Positions 1 through 8,094 of a stretch of 37,617 nt of DNA are shown here, one piece after another (position 1 is the first letter of the stretch; the number at the start of each line of letters is the position of its first letter). Below the pieces are notes generated by a model that had not been told where the DNA came from, searched no databases, and was given only the letters and a program-made list of their open reading frames with translations. A program made the position numbers and the translations under genes. Source of the stretch: UBA8514 sp050251415 (GTDB lineage Bacteria; Bacillota; Clostridia; Lachnospirales; Anaerotignaceae); the NCBI GenBank assembly GCA_050251415.1, contig JBFWMT010000021.1, positions 1 through 37,617 on the forward strand. The letters run 5' to 3'.

Positions 1-487
1 TAAGGGTAAGGCTAAGACCTGCTTTATCGGCAGTTGCAATGGCAATGGGGCCTATTGTGCCAATGGTACCCATTGATGAACCTGTTGAAACAGCAAGGAA
101 TGCTGCAATTACAAACATGCCCGCTGTGATGTACTGTGCAGGTATAACTGAAAGTCCCAAGTTAACAGTTGCATCTACACCACCCATGGATTTAGCTACT
201 ACCGCAAATGCACCTGCAAATAGGTAGATAAAACACATGGTAAGTATATTTTCGTCGCCACAGCCAGTGGCAAACATGGAAAACTTTTCGTCTACAGTGC
301 CTTTAAACATTGCAAAAGCTACTATAATGCCAACGATAATTGCTACAGGTGCGGGAAGCTGATAAAATGCCATTTCCACGTCACGCAGTTGAAGCACGAT
401 GCCAACACCTAAATAAAGTACGATGAATACGGCAAATGGTATTAGAGCAGAGCCCTTTGCTTTTACTTTATTGCTTTTTTGGTCCAT
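1..487 (-). CDS. NhaC-family Na+/H+ antiporter-like transporter, N-terminal part (runs off window)
   Basis: This open frame begins at an ATG (487-485) behind a strong AAAGGAGGAG site and continues off the left edge, giving about 162 residues. The protein has a short basic, polar N-terminus and then successive hydrophobic segments, with the small-residue motif STGSSMGTIGTIGP near the truncated end. That motif type is characteristic of the NhaC/Na_H_antiporter family. Members exchange Na+ and H+, or carry organic solutes such as malate/lactate (MleN) or methionine (MetT) across the cytoplasmic membrane. The gene diverges from methionine gamma-lyase, so methionine uptake is a reasonable guess but not shown. 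The missing C-terminal half prevents subfamily assignment. Confidence 0.8.
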   Translation of the reverse strand, partial: MDQKSNKVKAKGSALIPFAVFIVLYLGVGIVLQLRDVEMAFYQLPAPVAIIVGIIVAFAMFKGTVDEKFSMFATGCGDENILTMCFIYLFAGAFAVVAKSMGGVDATVNLGLSVIPAQYITAGMFVIAAFLAVSTGSSMGTIGTIGPIAIATADKAGLSLTL

Positions 488-601
488 AAATACTCCTCCT
501 TTAAATAAATCCTGCTTGATACGGGTAATATTAATTAATGAGATGATTCCTGGTAAAGCTTTTGTAAAGCCTTTAGATGCGTACTTTGCCTCCTTCCAAA
601 A

Positions 602-616
602 TGTACAAATTGTACA
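602..616. promoter_or_regulatory. Perfect 15-bp palindrome TGTACAAATTGTACA, likely operator
   Basis: The two 7-base arms TGTACAA and TTGTACA flank a single central A with no mismatch. The site overlaps the predicted start of transcription of the NhaC-family gene, which is where a repressor would bind. A one-mismatch relative (TGTGCAATTTGTACA) lies at 29889-29903 upstream of pyruvate phosphate dikinase. The regulator is unknown. Confidence 0.5.
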
Positions 617-620
617 GTGA

Positions 621-650
621 AGTATAAATTTCGTATTCACTTTGGTGCAA
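621..650 (-). promoter_or_regulatory. Probable promoter of the NhaC-family gene
   Basis: Read on the minus strand, TTGCAC (650-645), an 18-base spacer and TATACT (626-621) form a sigma-70/SigA-like promoter. The predicted transcript start near 614 falls inside the 602-616 palindrome. Inferred by eye only. Confidence 0.45.
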
Positions 651-715
651 CTTTATTCTTACTATAATGTACCACATAATTATAACTAAGTGATAGGTGG
701 AAAAATCAATAACTG

Positions 716-820
716 GTTATCTGTTTTTTGGATAATGGTTATCTATTTTTTAATCATAAATCAGTTTATACCTTATTTAATATGTGAATACTACACAGTG
801 CTATCTATAAAACAGATAAC
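716..820. promoter_or_regulatory. Three copies of a 12-bp motif GTTATCTRTTTT upstream of methionine gamma-lyase
   Basis: GTTATCTGTTTT occurs at 716-727, GTTATCTATTTT at 738-749 (22 bases later, same orientation), and the exact inverted copy AAAACAGATAAC at 809-820. Within the third site TATCT and AGATA form arms around a 7-base spacer (802-818). The spacing of about two helical turns between the first two suggests protein binding. A weak promoter (TTGCAA at 851-856, TATGCA at 872-877, 15-base spacer) follows. The rest of the 488-935 gap shows no gene and no riboswitch I recognise, including no S-box core. Confidence 0.45.
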
Positions 821-935
821 TGGATATACATTTTAGCTATTAACACTCTGTTGCAACAATATGTTATATTCTATGCATAGAAGAAAATTAAAAATACATA
901 ACTAATTATCTAGGACTTGAAAAGGAGTGTTTATC

Positions 936-2129
936 ATGAAAGATACAAATTGCGGTTTCGGAACAAAAGCTATACATGCGGGTAATGTAAAAGATAAGGT
1001 ATATGGTGCACTTACAATGCCAATTTACCAAACATCAACTTTCTTCTTCGACAGTTGTGAACAAGGTGGGAAACGTTTTGCAGGTGAAGAGGCTGGCTAC
1101 ATTTACTCCCGTCTTGGCAACCCAACATCAAGTGTACTTGAAAACAAGGTGGCAGCACTTGAGGGAGGCGAAGCAGCAGCAGCAACTGCAAGTGGTATGG
1201 GTGCTATTTCTTCAACACTGTGGACAATTGCAGCAGCAGGTAAACATATTATTGCAGACAGCACACTTTATGGCTGTACTTTTGCACTTCTTGCACACGG
1301 ACTTCCACGCTACGGTGTTGAGGTAACATTTGTAAACACAAGCAATATTGATGAAATTAAGGCAGCGCTTAAAGAAAACACAGTTGCTGTTTATCTTGAA
1401 ACACCAGCAAACCCTAACCTTAAAATAGCTGATATAGAGCTTATTGCAAAAACAACACATGAATATAACAAGGATATTAAAGTTGTTTGCGATAACACAT
1501 TCGCTACTCCTTATCTTCAGAATCCACTTGCACTTGGTGCTGACGTTATTGTTCATTCTGCAACAAAATATTTGAACGGACATGGCGATGTAATAGCAGG
1601 TTTTGTAATAGGTTCTGCTGAATTTATTGGTCAGGTTAAGATGTTTGGCATTAAAGACATGACAGGTTCAGTTTTAGGACCACAGGAAGCGTTCCTTATT
1701 TTAAGAGGACTTAAAACCCTTGAAGTAAGAATGAAACAACACTGTGCAAACGCAAATGCAATTGCACGTTACCTTGAGTCTAACCCTAAGGTTGAAAAAG
1801 TATACTTCCCAGGACTTGAAAGCCATCCGAACCACGAGATTGCTAAAAAGCAGATGAGAGACTTTGGCGGAATGATATCCTTCGAAGTTAAGGGTGGCAA
1901 GGAAGCAGGTATGAAGCTTGTTAATGCCCTTGAACTTTGTACAATAGCTGTAAGCCTTGGTGATGCTGAAACATTAATCGAGCATCCTGCAAGCATGACA
2001 CATTCAACATATTCTGCTAAGGATTTAGCAGACGCTGGTATTGCAGAAGGTTTAGTGAGAATTTCAACTGGACTTGAAAACGTTGAAGACATTATTGCAG
2101 ACCTTGAACAAGGTTTTGCAAAAATCTGA
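936..2129 (+). CDS. megL: L-methionine gamma-lyase (PLP-dependent, Cys/Met metabolism family)
   Basis: The 397-residue protein cleaves methionine (and often homocysteine or cysteine) to 2-oxobutyrate, ammonia and a thiol. The start at 936 has AAAGGAG eight bases upstream; a GTG at 927 lies inside that site and is rejected. Family hallmarks are the YSRLGNPT phosphate-binding segment, the PLP lysine K211 in SATKYLNGHGD (same number as in the Pseudomonas putida enzyme), and C114 in TLYGCTF. C114 corresponds to the active-site cysteine that separates gamma-lyases from cystathionine enzymes, which usually lack it. Length and motifs are complete. It stands alone between a motif-rich upstream region and a strong terminator, divergent from an NhaC-type transporter. 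A cystathionine gamma-lyase role is less likely because of C114. Confidence 0.9.
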   Translation: MKDTNCGFGTKAIHAGNVKDKVYGALTMPIYQTSTFFFDSCEQGGKRFAGEEAGYIYSRLGNPTSSVLENKVAALEGGEAAAATASGMGAISSTLWTIAAAGKHIIADSTLYGCTFALLAHGLPRYGVEVTFVNTSNIDEIKAALKENTVAVYLETPANPNLKIADIELIAKTTHEYNKDIKVVCDNTFATPYLQNPLALGADVIVHSATKYLNGHGDVIAGFVIGSAEFIGQVKMFGIKDMTGSVLGPQEAFLILRGLKTLEVRMKQHCANANAIARYLESNPKVEKVYFPGLESHPNHEIAKKQMRDFGGMISFEVKGGKEAGMKLVNALELCTIAVSLGDAETLIEHPASMTHSTYSAKDLADAGIAEGLVRISTGLENVEDIIADLEQGFAKI

Positions 2130-2237
2130 TAATACAAATGCATTTTTATGATTGACAGGAGCAATTTACTTTCTATAAATTACTTTAACCCCTGACTTAT
2201 GTGCTTTTCTGCCCCGAAAAGTGCAGCCAACACACAT

Positions 2238-2270
2238 AAAGGCTATAGCATAGTTGCTATAGCCTTTTTT
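2238..2270 (+). terminator. Rho-independent terminator after megL
   Basis: A perfect 13-bp stem, AAAGGCTATAGCA (2238-2250) and TGCTATAGCCTTT (2255-2267), with loop TAGT, runs into six Ts. It may also stop the converging etfA transcript from the other strand, though the T-run on that side is short. Confidence 0.85.
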
Positions 2271-2284
2271 CTGTAGTCCTTGTG

Positions 2285-3460
2285 TTACTTTTTATAGATT
2301 TCAATTAGTTCTTTCAGGATATCTACGCAGTCGGCTACTATTTTGTAGTGGCAAACGCCAAATATAGGGGCGTTGGGGTCGGTATTCACAGCTATTATTT
2401 TTTCGGCACGGGATATACCAGCAAGATGTTGTATAGCCCCCGAAACGCCAAGGCTTATAAGCACCTTTGGTGCAACGGTTGCACCTGTTTGCCCAACCTG
2501 ATATTTATATTCACTCCACCCAGCATCCACAAGTGGGCGAGAAACTCCTACCGATGCGCCTATCAGAGAGGCAAACTGATTAACAAGCTCCATATTTTTT
2601 TTCGAGCCTATGCCCTTGCCAACAATTATAATGGCCTTAGCATCCGCAAGGCTTAACGTATTTTTATTTATACGTGTTTCCAATATTTTTGCTTTTGTTT
2701 TAAGCTTCGAAGGAAAAGGCACACGAACAATGTCGCCTATTCGAGTGGTATCTCTGCGTATTGGTTCCATTATGCCTGGACGCACTGTTGCCATTTGGGG
2801 CCTTGTATTTGGACATATGATGGTTGCCATAAGATTCCCGCCAAAAGCTGGACGGGTTTGGCTTAAAAGGCCTGTATCGTTAATTTCCAGCATTGTGCAG
2901 TCGGCAGTTAAGCCTGTTTTTATTCTTGCGGCAACACGAGGGGCAACTGAGCGCCCAAAGCTTGTTGCACCAAAAAGCAATATTTCTGGTTTTCTTGCAG
3001 TGATCATATTGCAAAGAATGGTGGTACAAAGTTCTTCACGCAGGTCATGCAAATCCTTATCAGCACAAATTAGCACGGTGTCTGCACCTGCGTAGATCAG
3101 TTCTTTTGCCATAGCCTCACTGCTGTGGCTTAAAAGAACTGCCGTAAGTGAACAGTTTTTTTGGTTGGCAAGGGCTCGCCCTTTACCCAAAAGTTCAAAA
3201 TCCACGGGCAAAAGCTTGCCTTGGCTTACCTCTGCAAATACCCAGATTCCATTGCTATCAGACATGTGTTTTACTGGTGTTGAAATATTTTCTATGGAAA
3301 TTGCATTAAAGGGGCAACTATCAACGCATATACCGCACAAACCGCAGTTTTCATTTACGATGGCTTTTCCTTCCACCACGGTTATTGCATCATTGAAACA
3401 GCTATTTATGCATGCACCACAGCCCTGGCATAATTCATTATTTATTATTAATTTTCCCAT
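2285..3460 (-). CDS. etfA: Electron transfer flavoprotein alpha subunit with N-terminal 2[4Fe-4S] ferredoxin domain
   Basis: The 391-residue protein carries two ferredoxin motifs at its N-terminus: C11-C14-C17-C21 and C39-C42-C45-C49. The EtfA core follows, ending in the FAD-binding domain with SRPLVDAGW, QVGQTGATVAPK, GVSGAIQHLAG and NTDPNAPIFG. The fused ferredoxin is found in Etfs of anaerobes such as the lactate dehydrogenase and caffeyl-CoA reductase systems of Acetobacterium. It offers a wire between the flavins and ferredoxin. It is the third gene of a tight operon, one base after the etfB stop, and would form a cytoplasmic heterodimer with EtfB that docks to the dehydrogenase encoded upstream. 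A terminator shared with megL lies beyond its stop. Confidence 0.92.
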   Translation of the reverse strand: MGKLIINNELCQGCGACINSCFNDAITVVEGKAIVNENCGLCGICVDSCPFNAISIENISTPVKHMSDSNGIWVFAEVSQGKLLPVDFELLGKGRALANQKNCSLTAVLLSHSSEAMAKELIYAGADTVLICADKDLHDLREELCTTILCNMITARKPEILLFGATSFGRSVAPRVAARIKTGLTADCTMLEINDTGLLSQTRPAFGGNLMATIICPNTRPQMATVRPGIMEPIRRDTTRIGDIVRVPFPSKLKTKAKILETRINKNTLSLADAKAIIIVGKGIGSKKNMELVNQFASLIGASVGVSRPLVDAGWSEYKYQVGQTGATVAPKVLISLGVSGAIQHLAGISRAEKIIAVNTDPNAPIFGVCHYKIVADCVDILKELIEIYKK

Positions 3461-3461
3461 T

Positions 3462-4241
3462 TTACAGCACCTCCCCTAAGATAGAGGAAATTTGTTTGCC
3501 GATTTTTTTTGCATCGCCTTTAAATTCCACTGATGTATTTTCACGTACAGGGGTAAAGGTTTTAACCACTTGCGTTGGTGAGCCGTTAAGACCTGTTTTT
3601 GTTATATCTGCACCAAGGTCTTTAGCCGTTAGCACCTGCAAACAAGCCGTTTTGCTAAAAAGAATACCTTTAATTGACGGAAGGCGAGGAACTTTTATAT
3701 CCTTAACAACTGTAATTAGTGCCGGAAGAGTTACATTTATTAATTGACTGCCACCATCTATAATTTTGGAGCAAATAATTTCTTTATCGCTGATAAAAAC
3801 TACCTCATTAACATCTGTAACGTGAGGAATATCCAGATTTTCAGCAAGTTCTGGACCTATTTGCGCGGTGTCACCGTCTACTGCCATTTTTCCACAAAGT
3901 ATAAGGTCTGCTTTCCCTATTTTTTTTACACCAAGGGCAAGGGTATAGGCGGTGGCAAGGGTATCTGCACCTGCAAAGGCACGGTCGCTTAAAAGAACTG
4001 CTTTGTCGCAGCCACGACTAAGTGCATCTTGCAACAGAATTTGAGTATTGGGTATGCCCATACTTAGGGCGGTAACCTCGCCTCCAAGGCGTTCTTTAAT
4101 TTCAACTGCTTGCTCTAAGGCAGAGCTGTCAAATGGGTTTATTACTGATGGACAGCCATCACGAATTATTGTGTTTGTAACAGGGTCTAAACGTACCTCG
4201 TTGCAGGAGGGCACTTGTTTCATGCATACTATGATTTTCAT
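3462..4241 (-). CDS. etfB: Electron transfer flavoprotein beta subunit, bifurcating-type motif
   Basis: The 259-residue EtfB protein begins MKIIVCMKQVP, typical of the family. Residues 117-130 read GKMAVDGDTAQIGP. The DGDTAQ form (D122-Q127) matches the class of Etfs that carry a second FAD and bifurcate electrons; respiratory Etfs have a different sequence there. By analogy with Acetobacterium LctBCD, the complex would couple lactate oxidation by NAD+ to reduced ferredoxin oxidation. Its ATG overlaps the upstream dehydrogenase stop codon by four bases (ATGA), which suggests translational coupling. The bifurcating role is inference from the motif and neighbours. Confidence 0.92.
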   Translation of the reverse strand: MKIIVCMKQVPSCNEVRLDPVTNTIIRDGCPSVINPFDSSALEQAVEIKERLGGEVTALSMGIPNTQILLQDALSRGCDKAVLLSDRAFAGADTLATAYTLALGVKKIGKADLILCGKMAVDGDTAQIGPELAENLDIPHVTDVNEVVFISDKEIICSKIIDGGSQLINVTLPALITVVKDIKVPRLPSIKGILFSKTACLQVLTAKDLGADITKTGLNGSPTQVVKTFTPVRENTSVEFKGDAKKIGKQISSILGEVL

Positions 4242-5818
4242 TCAGATTTGCCTCCTTTTGTAGGTGTAAACAGATTGCCTTCGCCTAGAAGCCACTTGGG
4301 GTCTAATTGATATTTTAAGGAACACATTTGTTTAATGCTTTCACTGCCATACATTACTTCCAAAAAGTAGGCTTTAAGCTTACCAACACCATGCTCGGCA
4401 GAAACTGCACCACCCATCATGGTTATTTCATCTGCCCAAATGCCATAAAGTGTTTTACCTGTTTTATAATCTTCTATGTCGATTGGAAGAATATTTACAT
4501 GAAGGTGGTTATTGCCAATATGCCCCCATGTGGCAGACTGCAAATTGTTTTCTGCAAGACCATTCCGGTACAACTTAAAAACTTCTTCAAGGTATTGATC
4601 TGGAACAGACATGTCAGCACCCAGTTTCGTAATCATTGGGTCTAACTTTTTACGCTGGTCTATTATCATATTTGCACTTTCAGGGACAGCGTGGCGGAAG
4701 AAGTGCAGGCGGTTTACATCATTTTCATTGCGTGCTACCCATGTATTTTCTAAATTTCCTTGGGCAAGTTCCATTTTTTTGCCTACTTCAAACATTTTTT
4801 CCTCAATACTTTCTTCTGTAAGAGCATGGAGTTCGATGTAAACGCAACAGTTATAATGAAAAGGGATATCAGGCAGTTGGGCAAAGGCTGTGCCGCTTTC
4901 CTTTTGCGTTCTTAAAAGATTTAGTGAGTTTTGGTCAAAGTATTCCATTGCGGCAACACCTTCTATTTTGTGGCGAACTAGCTGAACAAATTTTATTGCC
5001 ATAGCCTCAGTTTCAAAAAAACAGCTTATGCCCCAAATTTGTGGTGGAAGTGGGGTGAGAGCAATTTCAAGTTCAGTTATAACCCCTAATGTTCCATCAG
5101 ACCCAATAAAAAGGTCTATGGCATCCATATTGTTCTTAACAAAATAGCCAGAGGCGTTTTTAGTGTTTGGCATTATATATTTTGGTAAATTAAGAGTGAT
5201 ATCATCGCCGTTTTGTGTGGTTATGGTAAGGGTTCTGCCATTGGCAAAGGTTTGTCCACGGTTTAGATTTAAAATTCGTCCATCGGCAAGGGCAATGCGC
5301 AAAGCTGTTATATGGTTGCGTGTTGCACCGTACATAAAGCTGCGTGCACCTGAGGCATTACAGGCAACCATGCCACCAAGGGTTGCGGTGCTTTCTGTGG
5401 GGTCTGGAGTAAAAAACATGGGTGGTGCGGCTAAGAAGCTATTAAATGCCTCTAGGGAAGGCTCACTCCAACAGGCGGTATCCAATTTTTTGCTGTTAAT
5501 TTTTTTATTAAGCTCCATAAGTACAACCCCTGGTTGGGTGGTAAGGTAAAAGTTATCTCCTTCTTTGCGGCAGCCCAATATTTTATCCATTTTGCTTATG
5601 TTCAGTATATGGCCCCCAAAGGGAACGGCGGCGGCAACAAGACCTGTACGTGAACCTTGCACCGTAACAGGGGTGTTGTTTTGGTGTAAATATTTTAATA
5701 TGGATACAATATCTTCCTCGGTTTTTGGAAAAGATATGCTGTTAGCATAGCCAACAGTTCGTGATTCATCTCGCAGATATTCCATATATTCATCAGAAAA
5801 TGCTTTTATCAGTTCCAT
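4238..5818 (-). CDS. FAD-linked 2-hydroxyacid (probably lactate) dehydrogenase, GlcD/LctD family
   Basis: The frame allows an ATG at 5824, but AGGAGG (5831-5826) is only one base from it and seven from the next ATG at 5818, so I choose 5818 (526 residues). The N-terminal half is a PCMH-type FAD-binding domain with VQGSRTGLVAAAVPFGG, DPTESTATLGGMVACNASG and FIGSDGTLGVITELEIAL. The C-terminal FAD-oxidase domain ends with WGHIGNNHLHVN and SAEHGVGKLK, both family signatures. It is the first gene of an operon with etfB and etfA, the composition of the bifurcating lactate dehydrogenase of Acetobacterium woodii, though longer than typical LctD proteins. Substrate may be D- or L-lactate, glycolate or another 2-hydroxyacid. 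An AraC regulator is divergently encoded. Confidence 0.85.
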   Translation of the reverse strand: MELIKAFSDEYMEYLRDESRTVGYANSISFPKTEEDIVSILKYLHQNNTPVTVQGSRTGLVAAAVPFGGHILNISKMDKILGCRKEGDNFYLTTQPGVVLMELNKKINSKKLDTACWSEPSLEAFNSFLAAPPMFFTPDPTESTATLGGMVACNASGARSFMYGATRNHITALRIALADGRILNLNRGQTFANGRTLTITTQNGDDITLNLPKYIMPNTKNASGYFVKNNMDAIDLFIGSDGTLGVITELEIALTPLPPQIWGISCFFETEAMAIKFVQLVRHKIEGVAAMEYFDQNSLNLLRTQKESGTAFAQLPDIPFHYNCCVYIELHALTEESIEEKMFEVGKKMELAQGNLENTWVARNENDVNRLHFFRHAVPESANMIIDQRKKLDPMITKLGADMSVPDQYLEEVFKLYRNGLAENNLQSATWGHIGNNHLHVNILPIDIEDYKTGKTLYGIWADEITMMGGAVSAEHGVGKLKAYFLEVMYGSESIKQMCSLKYQLDPKWLLGEGNLFTPTKGGKSE

Positions 5819-5866
5819 TTTCATTCCTCCTGTGGTAATATGTCAAAAGATTAAAATTCGCATATA

Positions 5867-5895
5867 ATTATAACACTTATTGAAATAAACATATC
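5867..5895 (-). promoter_or_regulatory. Probable promoter of the dehydrogenase-etfBA operon
   Basis: On the minus strand a consensus TATAAT (5872-5867) stands about 45 bases upstream of the start codon, but the hexamer 17 bases further up (GATATG, 5895-5890) is a poor -35. A perfect -10 with a poor -35 is common at activator-dependent promoters, and an AraC activator gene lies directly divergent. Small inverted arms TTATT/AATAA sit between the hexamers. Confidence 0.45.
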
Positions 5896-6014
5896 ATACC
5901 AATAAAATAAAATCTTGTGCAATATTAGTAAAAAGTTTGCATATATTAAGATTTAATGCTAAGATGTACAAAGCTAAAGTACTAAATTTGTTAATTTTTA
6001 AGAGAGGGAACAGA

Positions 6015-6830
6015 ATGAAATATTTTTTTGACATACGCCTTAATGAGGACTACGCGTGGAAAATGAGTCAATTTCATTTTCATGATGCCTATGAAATTAC
6101 AATTGTATTGGACGGACATGGAGAAATGAGCGTTGGCTCCCACACATACACTATGAAACGAGGCGCAGTGATGCTTTTAAACAATGCAGAAATACACCGA
6201 AGTGTGGTTGATGCTGGAACTATTTATCGAAGGTATGTAATTAAATTTCCTGCTGAATATGGCGTATTGCTTTCTACGCCACAAACAGATTTGCTTAGAA
6301 TGTTTGGGATGAAAACACCATGTATTTTATTGGATGAGAGCCGAATGGTAAGTATAGAAAAGCTTTGTGAAAAAGCCATGCTAGGCGGTGAGGAATATGG
6401 GGAAGATTTGTTGTGCCAATCTGCTTTTGTTGAACTTGCAATAACACTTAACAAATTTGCAGGCAGTTCACAAAAGGCAGAGCCATACCATTCCAAAAAT
6501 GTAGATAGAGTTACCCCTATCATGGAATACATAGCTGCAAATGCCAACAAGAATATAAATTTGGACAACATAGCCGCTGAGTTTTACATAACAAAACAAC
6601 ATTTATGCTATATATTTAAGAAAACAACGGGGCTTGGAATTGGAGAATATTTAACAGCACAAAGGCTAATACGTGCCTGCCAGCTTTTGAGGAATGGAAA
6701 GAGTGTGCAGATTGCAGGGGAGGAAGCTGGTTTTAGAAATAACTCTCACTTTATACGAACATTTAAAAAGGTGCTTGGAACTTCCCCAGGAAAATATTCA
6801 GCAGGATATAAGGACACAATATTTGTATAA
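6015..6830 (+). CDS. AraC-family transcriptional regulator with cupin sensor domain
   Basis: The 272-residue protein starts at 6015, with GAGAGGG just upstream; an upstream in-frame ATG at 5937 has no good ribosome-binding site and would add 26 residues unlike the family. The N-terminal half contains FHFHDAYEITIVLDG, the usual opening of an AraC-type cupin ligand-binding domain. The C-terminal 100 residues carry the two helix-turn-helix motifs (LDNIAAEFYITKQHLCYIFKK and the GEEAGFRNNSHFIRTFKKVLGTSPGKY segment). It is divergent from the dehydrogenase-Etf operon and most likely activates it in response to a hydroxyacid or related metabolite. That target is inference from position. Confidence 0.88.
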   Translation: MKYFFDIRLNEDYAWKMSQFHFHDAYEITIVLDGHGEMSVGSHTYTMKRGAVMLLNNAEIHRSVVDAGTIYRRYVIKFPAEYGVLLSTPQTDLLRMFGMKTPCILLDESRMVSIEKLCEKAMLGGEEYGEDLLCQSAFVELAITLNKFAGSSQKAEPYHSKNVDRVTPIMEYIAANANKNINLDNIAAEFYITKQHLCYIFKKTTGLGIGEYLTAQRLIRACQLLRNGKSVQIAGEEAGFRNNSHFIRTFKKVLGTSPGKYSAGYKDTIFV

Positions 6831-6845
6831 AAAATAAAAGAATCT

Positions 6846-6875
6846 CAGCGAAGGAACGCTGTTTAATTAATTTTT
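6846..6875 (+). terminator. Weak terminator-like hairpin after the AraC gene
   Basis: CAGCG (6846-6850) and CGCTG (6857-6861) pair around loop AAGGAA and are followed by the T-rich stretch TTTAATTAATTTTTG. The stem is short, so termination is uncertain. The rest of the 6831-7137 gap holds repeat copy A and two promoters. Confidence 0.35.
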
Positions 6876-6880
6876 GTTAG

Positions 6881-6990
6881 TCAAAAACCTTGGGCGTTGC
6901 TCAAACCCACTTGCTTTTTGGAAAAAGCAAGACCAAAAATTTTTATTATAACCGCATATTTATGCGGTTATAGGTAGGTCAAGGTTTTGA
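6881..6990 (+). repeat. Multi-hairpin intergenic repeat, copy A (short form)
   Basis: This 110-base element is about 88% identical by hand count (12 differences over about 100 bases) to the first part of copy B at 12943-13151, in the same orientation. Outer arms TCAAAAACCTTG (6881-6892) and CAAGGTTTTGA (6980-6990) pair with one bulged A. Inside are three hairpins: TTGGGC/GCTCAA (6890-6904, loop GTT), CTTGCTTTTT/AAAAAGCAAG (6910-6931), and a perfect 12-bp stem TATAACCGCATA/TATGCGGTTATA (6947-6972). A TTGACA follows six bases after the right arm. No protein is encoded. It could be a non-autonomous mobile element or a structured 3' element. Confidence 0.8.
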
Positions 6991-6995
6991 TTTTA

Positions 6996-7023
6996 TTGAC
7001 AGACTGATGATGATTCATTAAAT
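6996..7023 (+). promoter_or_regulatory. Promoter abutting repeat copy A
   Basis: TTGACA (6996-7001), a 16-base spacer and TTAAAT (7018-7023) follow the right arm of copy A. The same arrangement (TTGACA, 17 bases, TTAAAT) follows copy B. It points at the six-gene LRR/VWA/MoxR operon. Confidence 0.5.
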
Positions 7024-7070
7024 AAGTGCTTCTTATTTTGTTGGGGTTCTTATTTTTTTGTGACGGGCTA

Positions 7071-7099
7071 TGGATAAAATTAAATATTATTGATATAAT
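7071..7099 (+). promoter_or_regulatory. Second, extended -10 promoter of the LRR operon
   Basis: TGATATAAT is an extended -10 (TATAAT 7094-7099) with TGGATA 17 bases upstream (7071-7076). It lies about 40 bases before the LRR gene start and may be the main promoter. Confidence 0.5.
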
Positions 7100-7137
7100 G
7101 AGGTGGAAAATAGAGTAAATAAGAAAGGCTTTATGTG

Positions 7138-8079
7138 ATGAATTTTTTAGAATTTGAATACCAAATAACTGAAAAAGGCACTGTTGTAACAAAATACACT
7201 GGTGACAATGCCATTGTAACTGTGCCAAGTGAAATTAATGGGCACAGGGTAACGGCTATTGGTGAGGGCGCATTTAGAGATTGTAAATTTATATTAGAGG
7301 TTGTGTTACCTGAAGGTTTGATGCATATTGGGGACTATGCTTTTTGCCAGTGCAGAGGGCTAACAGAAATAGAATTGCCCAAAACTGTTGAAGTTGTTGG
7401 TAATCACTCCTTTTATAACTGCCGAAATTTACACAAAATGACTATACCAGCTGGACTTAAATACATTGGTGATGGGTTCATAAAAAACTGCGACGAAATA
7501 CATGAAATTATTTTAGATACGGCAAAAACAATAGGCAGTGGTGTAGCCGTGTTTTTAAGTGAGATTAAGGAAGAATTTTGCTTAACAGTTAAGGATAGCG
7601 GAGTTAGGCTTATTTTTGCGGAGTATGAGTACGAATACATTACCAATGCCCCTGCAATGCAGTGCAAAACAGTTACCCATGGGGCAGGGATTAGATACAG
7701 ACAGGCGATAAGCGTTAAGGGTATTAATTTTGATGCTTACGACAATGCATTTGCAATAGCGGTTATTGAGGAAAGACAGGAAACGGTTTTTAATATTATT
7801 TTTACAAGGTTTAGTGATTTAGAAAATATAAAAAATGAATACCTTGAAAAATATATACAATATCTAAAAGAAAATATTGAAAGCTGTATTATATATGTAG
7901 GGAAAAAAGGAAATGTTGGGCTTTTGGAAATGATGGGTAGAGTAAATATTTTTAATGATGGAAACATAGATACGGCTGTTGAAACAGCGGCTAAAACAGG
8001 AAATAGTGAACTATCGGCCCTCATGTTGGACATTAAGCTTTCTAGGTTTGGCACAAGGGATAAAAGCTTTGATTTGTAA
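7138..8079 (+). CDS. BspA-type leucine-rich-repeat protein with helical C-terminus
   Basis: The 313-residue protein starts at ATG 7138, preceded by AAGAAAGG nine bases upstream; a GTG at 7135 is also possible. Residues from about 20 to 140 form LRR_5/BspA-type repeats of roughly 23 residues (for example VTAIGEGAFRDC, LMHIGDYAFCQC, VEVVGNHSFYNC and LKYIGDGFIKNC). The last 50 residues contain an ankyrin-like helical pair (AVETAAKTGNSELSALMLD). There is no signal peptide or membrane anchor, so it is probably cytoplasmic, unlike most BspA proteins. It is first in an operon with a VWA-like protein (15-base gap) and a MoxR ATPase. A role as a substrate adaptor or sensor for that pair is plausible but untested. 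Confidence 0.85.
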   Translation: MNFLEFEYQITEKGTVVTKYTGDNAIVTVPSEINGHRVTAIGEGAFRDCKFILEVVLPEGLMHIGDYAFCQCRGLTEIELPKTVEVVGNHSFYNCRNLHKMTIPAGLKYIGDGFIKNCDEIHEIILDTAKTIGSGVAVFLSEIKEEFCLTVKDSGVRLIFAEYEYEYITNAPAMQCKTVTHGAGIRYRQAISVKGINFDAYDNAFAIAVIEERQETVFNIIFTRFSDLENIKNEYLEKYIQYLKENIESCIIYVGKKGNVGLLEMMGRVNIFNDGNIDTAVETAAKTGNSELSALMLDIKLSRFGTRDKSFDL

Positions 8080-8094
8080 ACAAAGGAGAAAACA

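Noticed and set aside
488..935. S-box (SAM) riboswitch before methionine gamma-lyase
   Set aside because: No conserved SAM-I core or terminator-antiterminator pair is visible; the region shows only short motif repeats.
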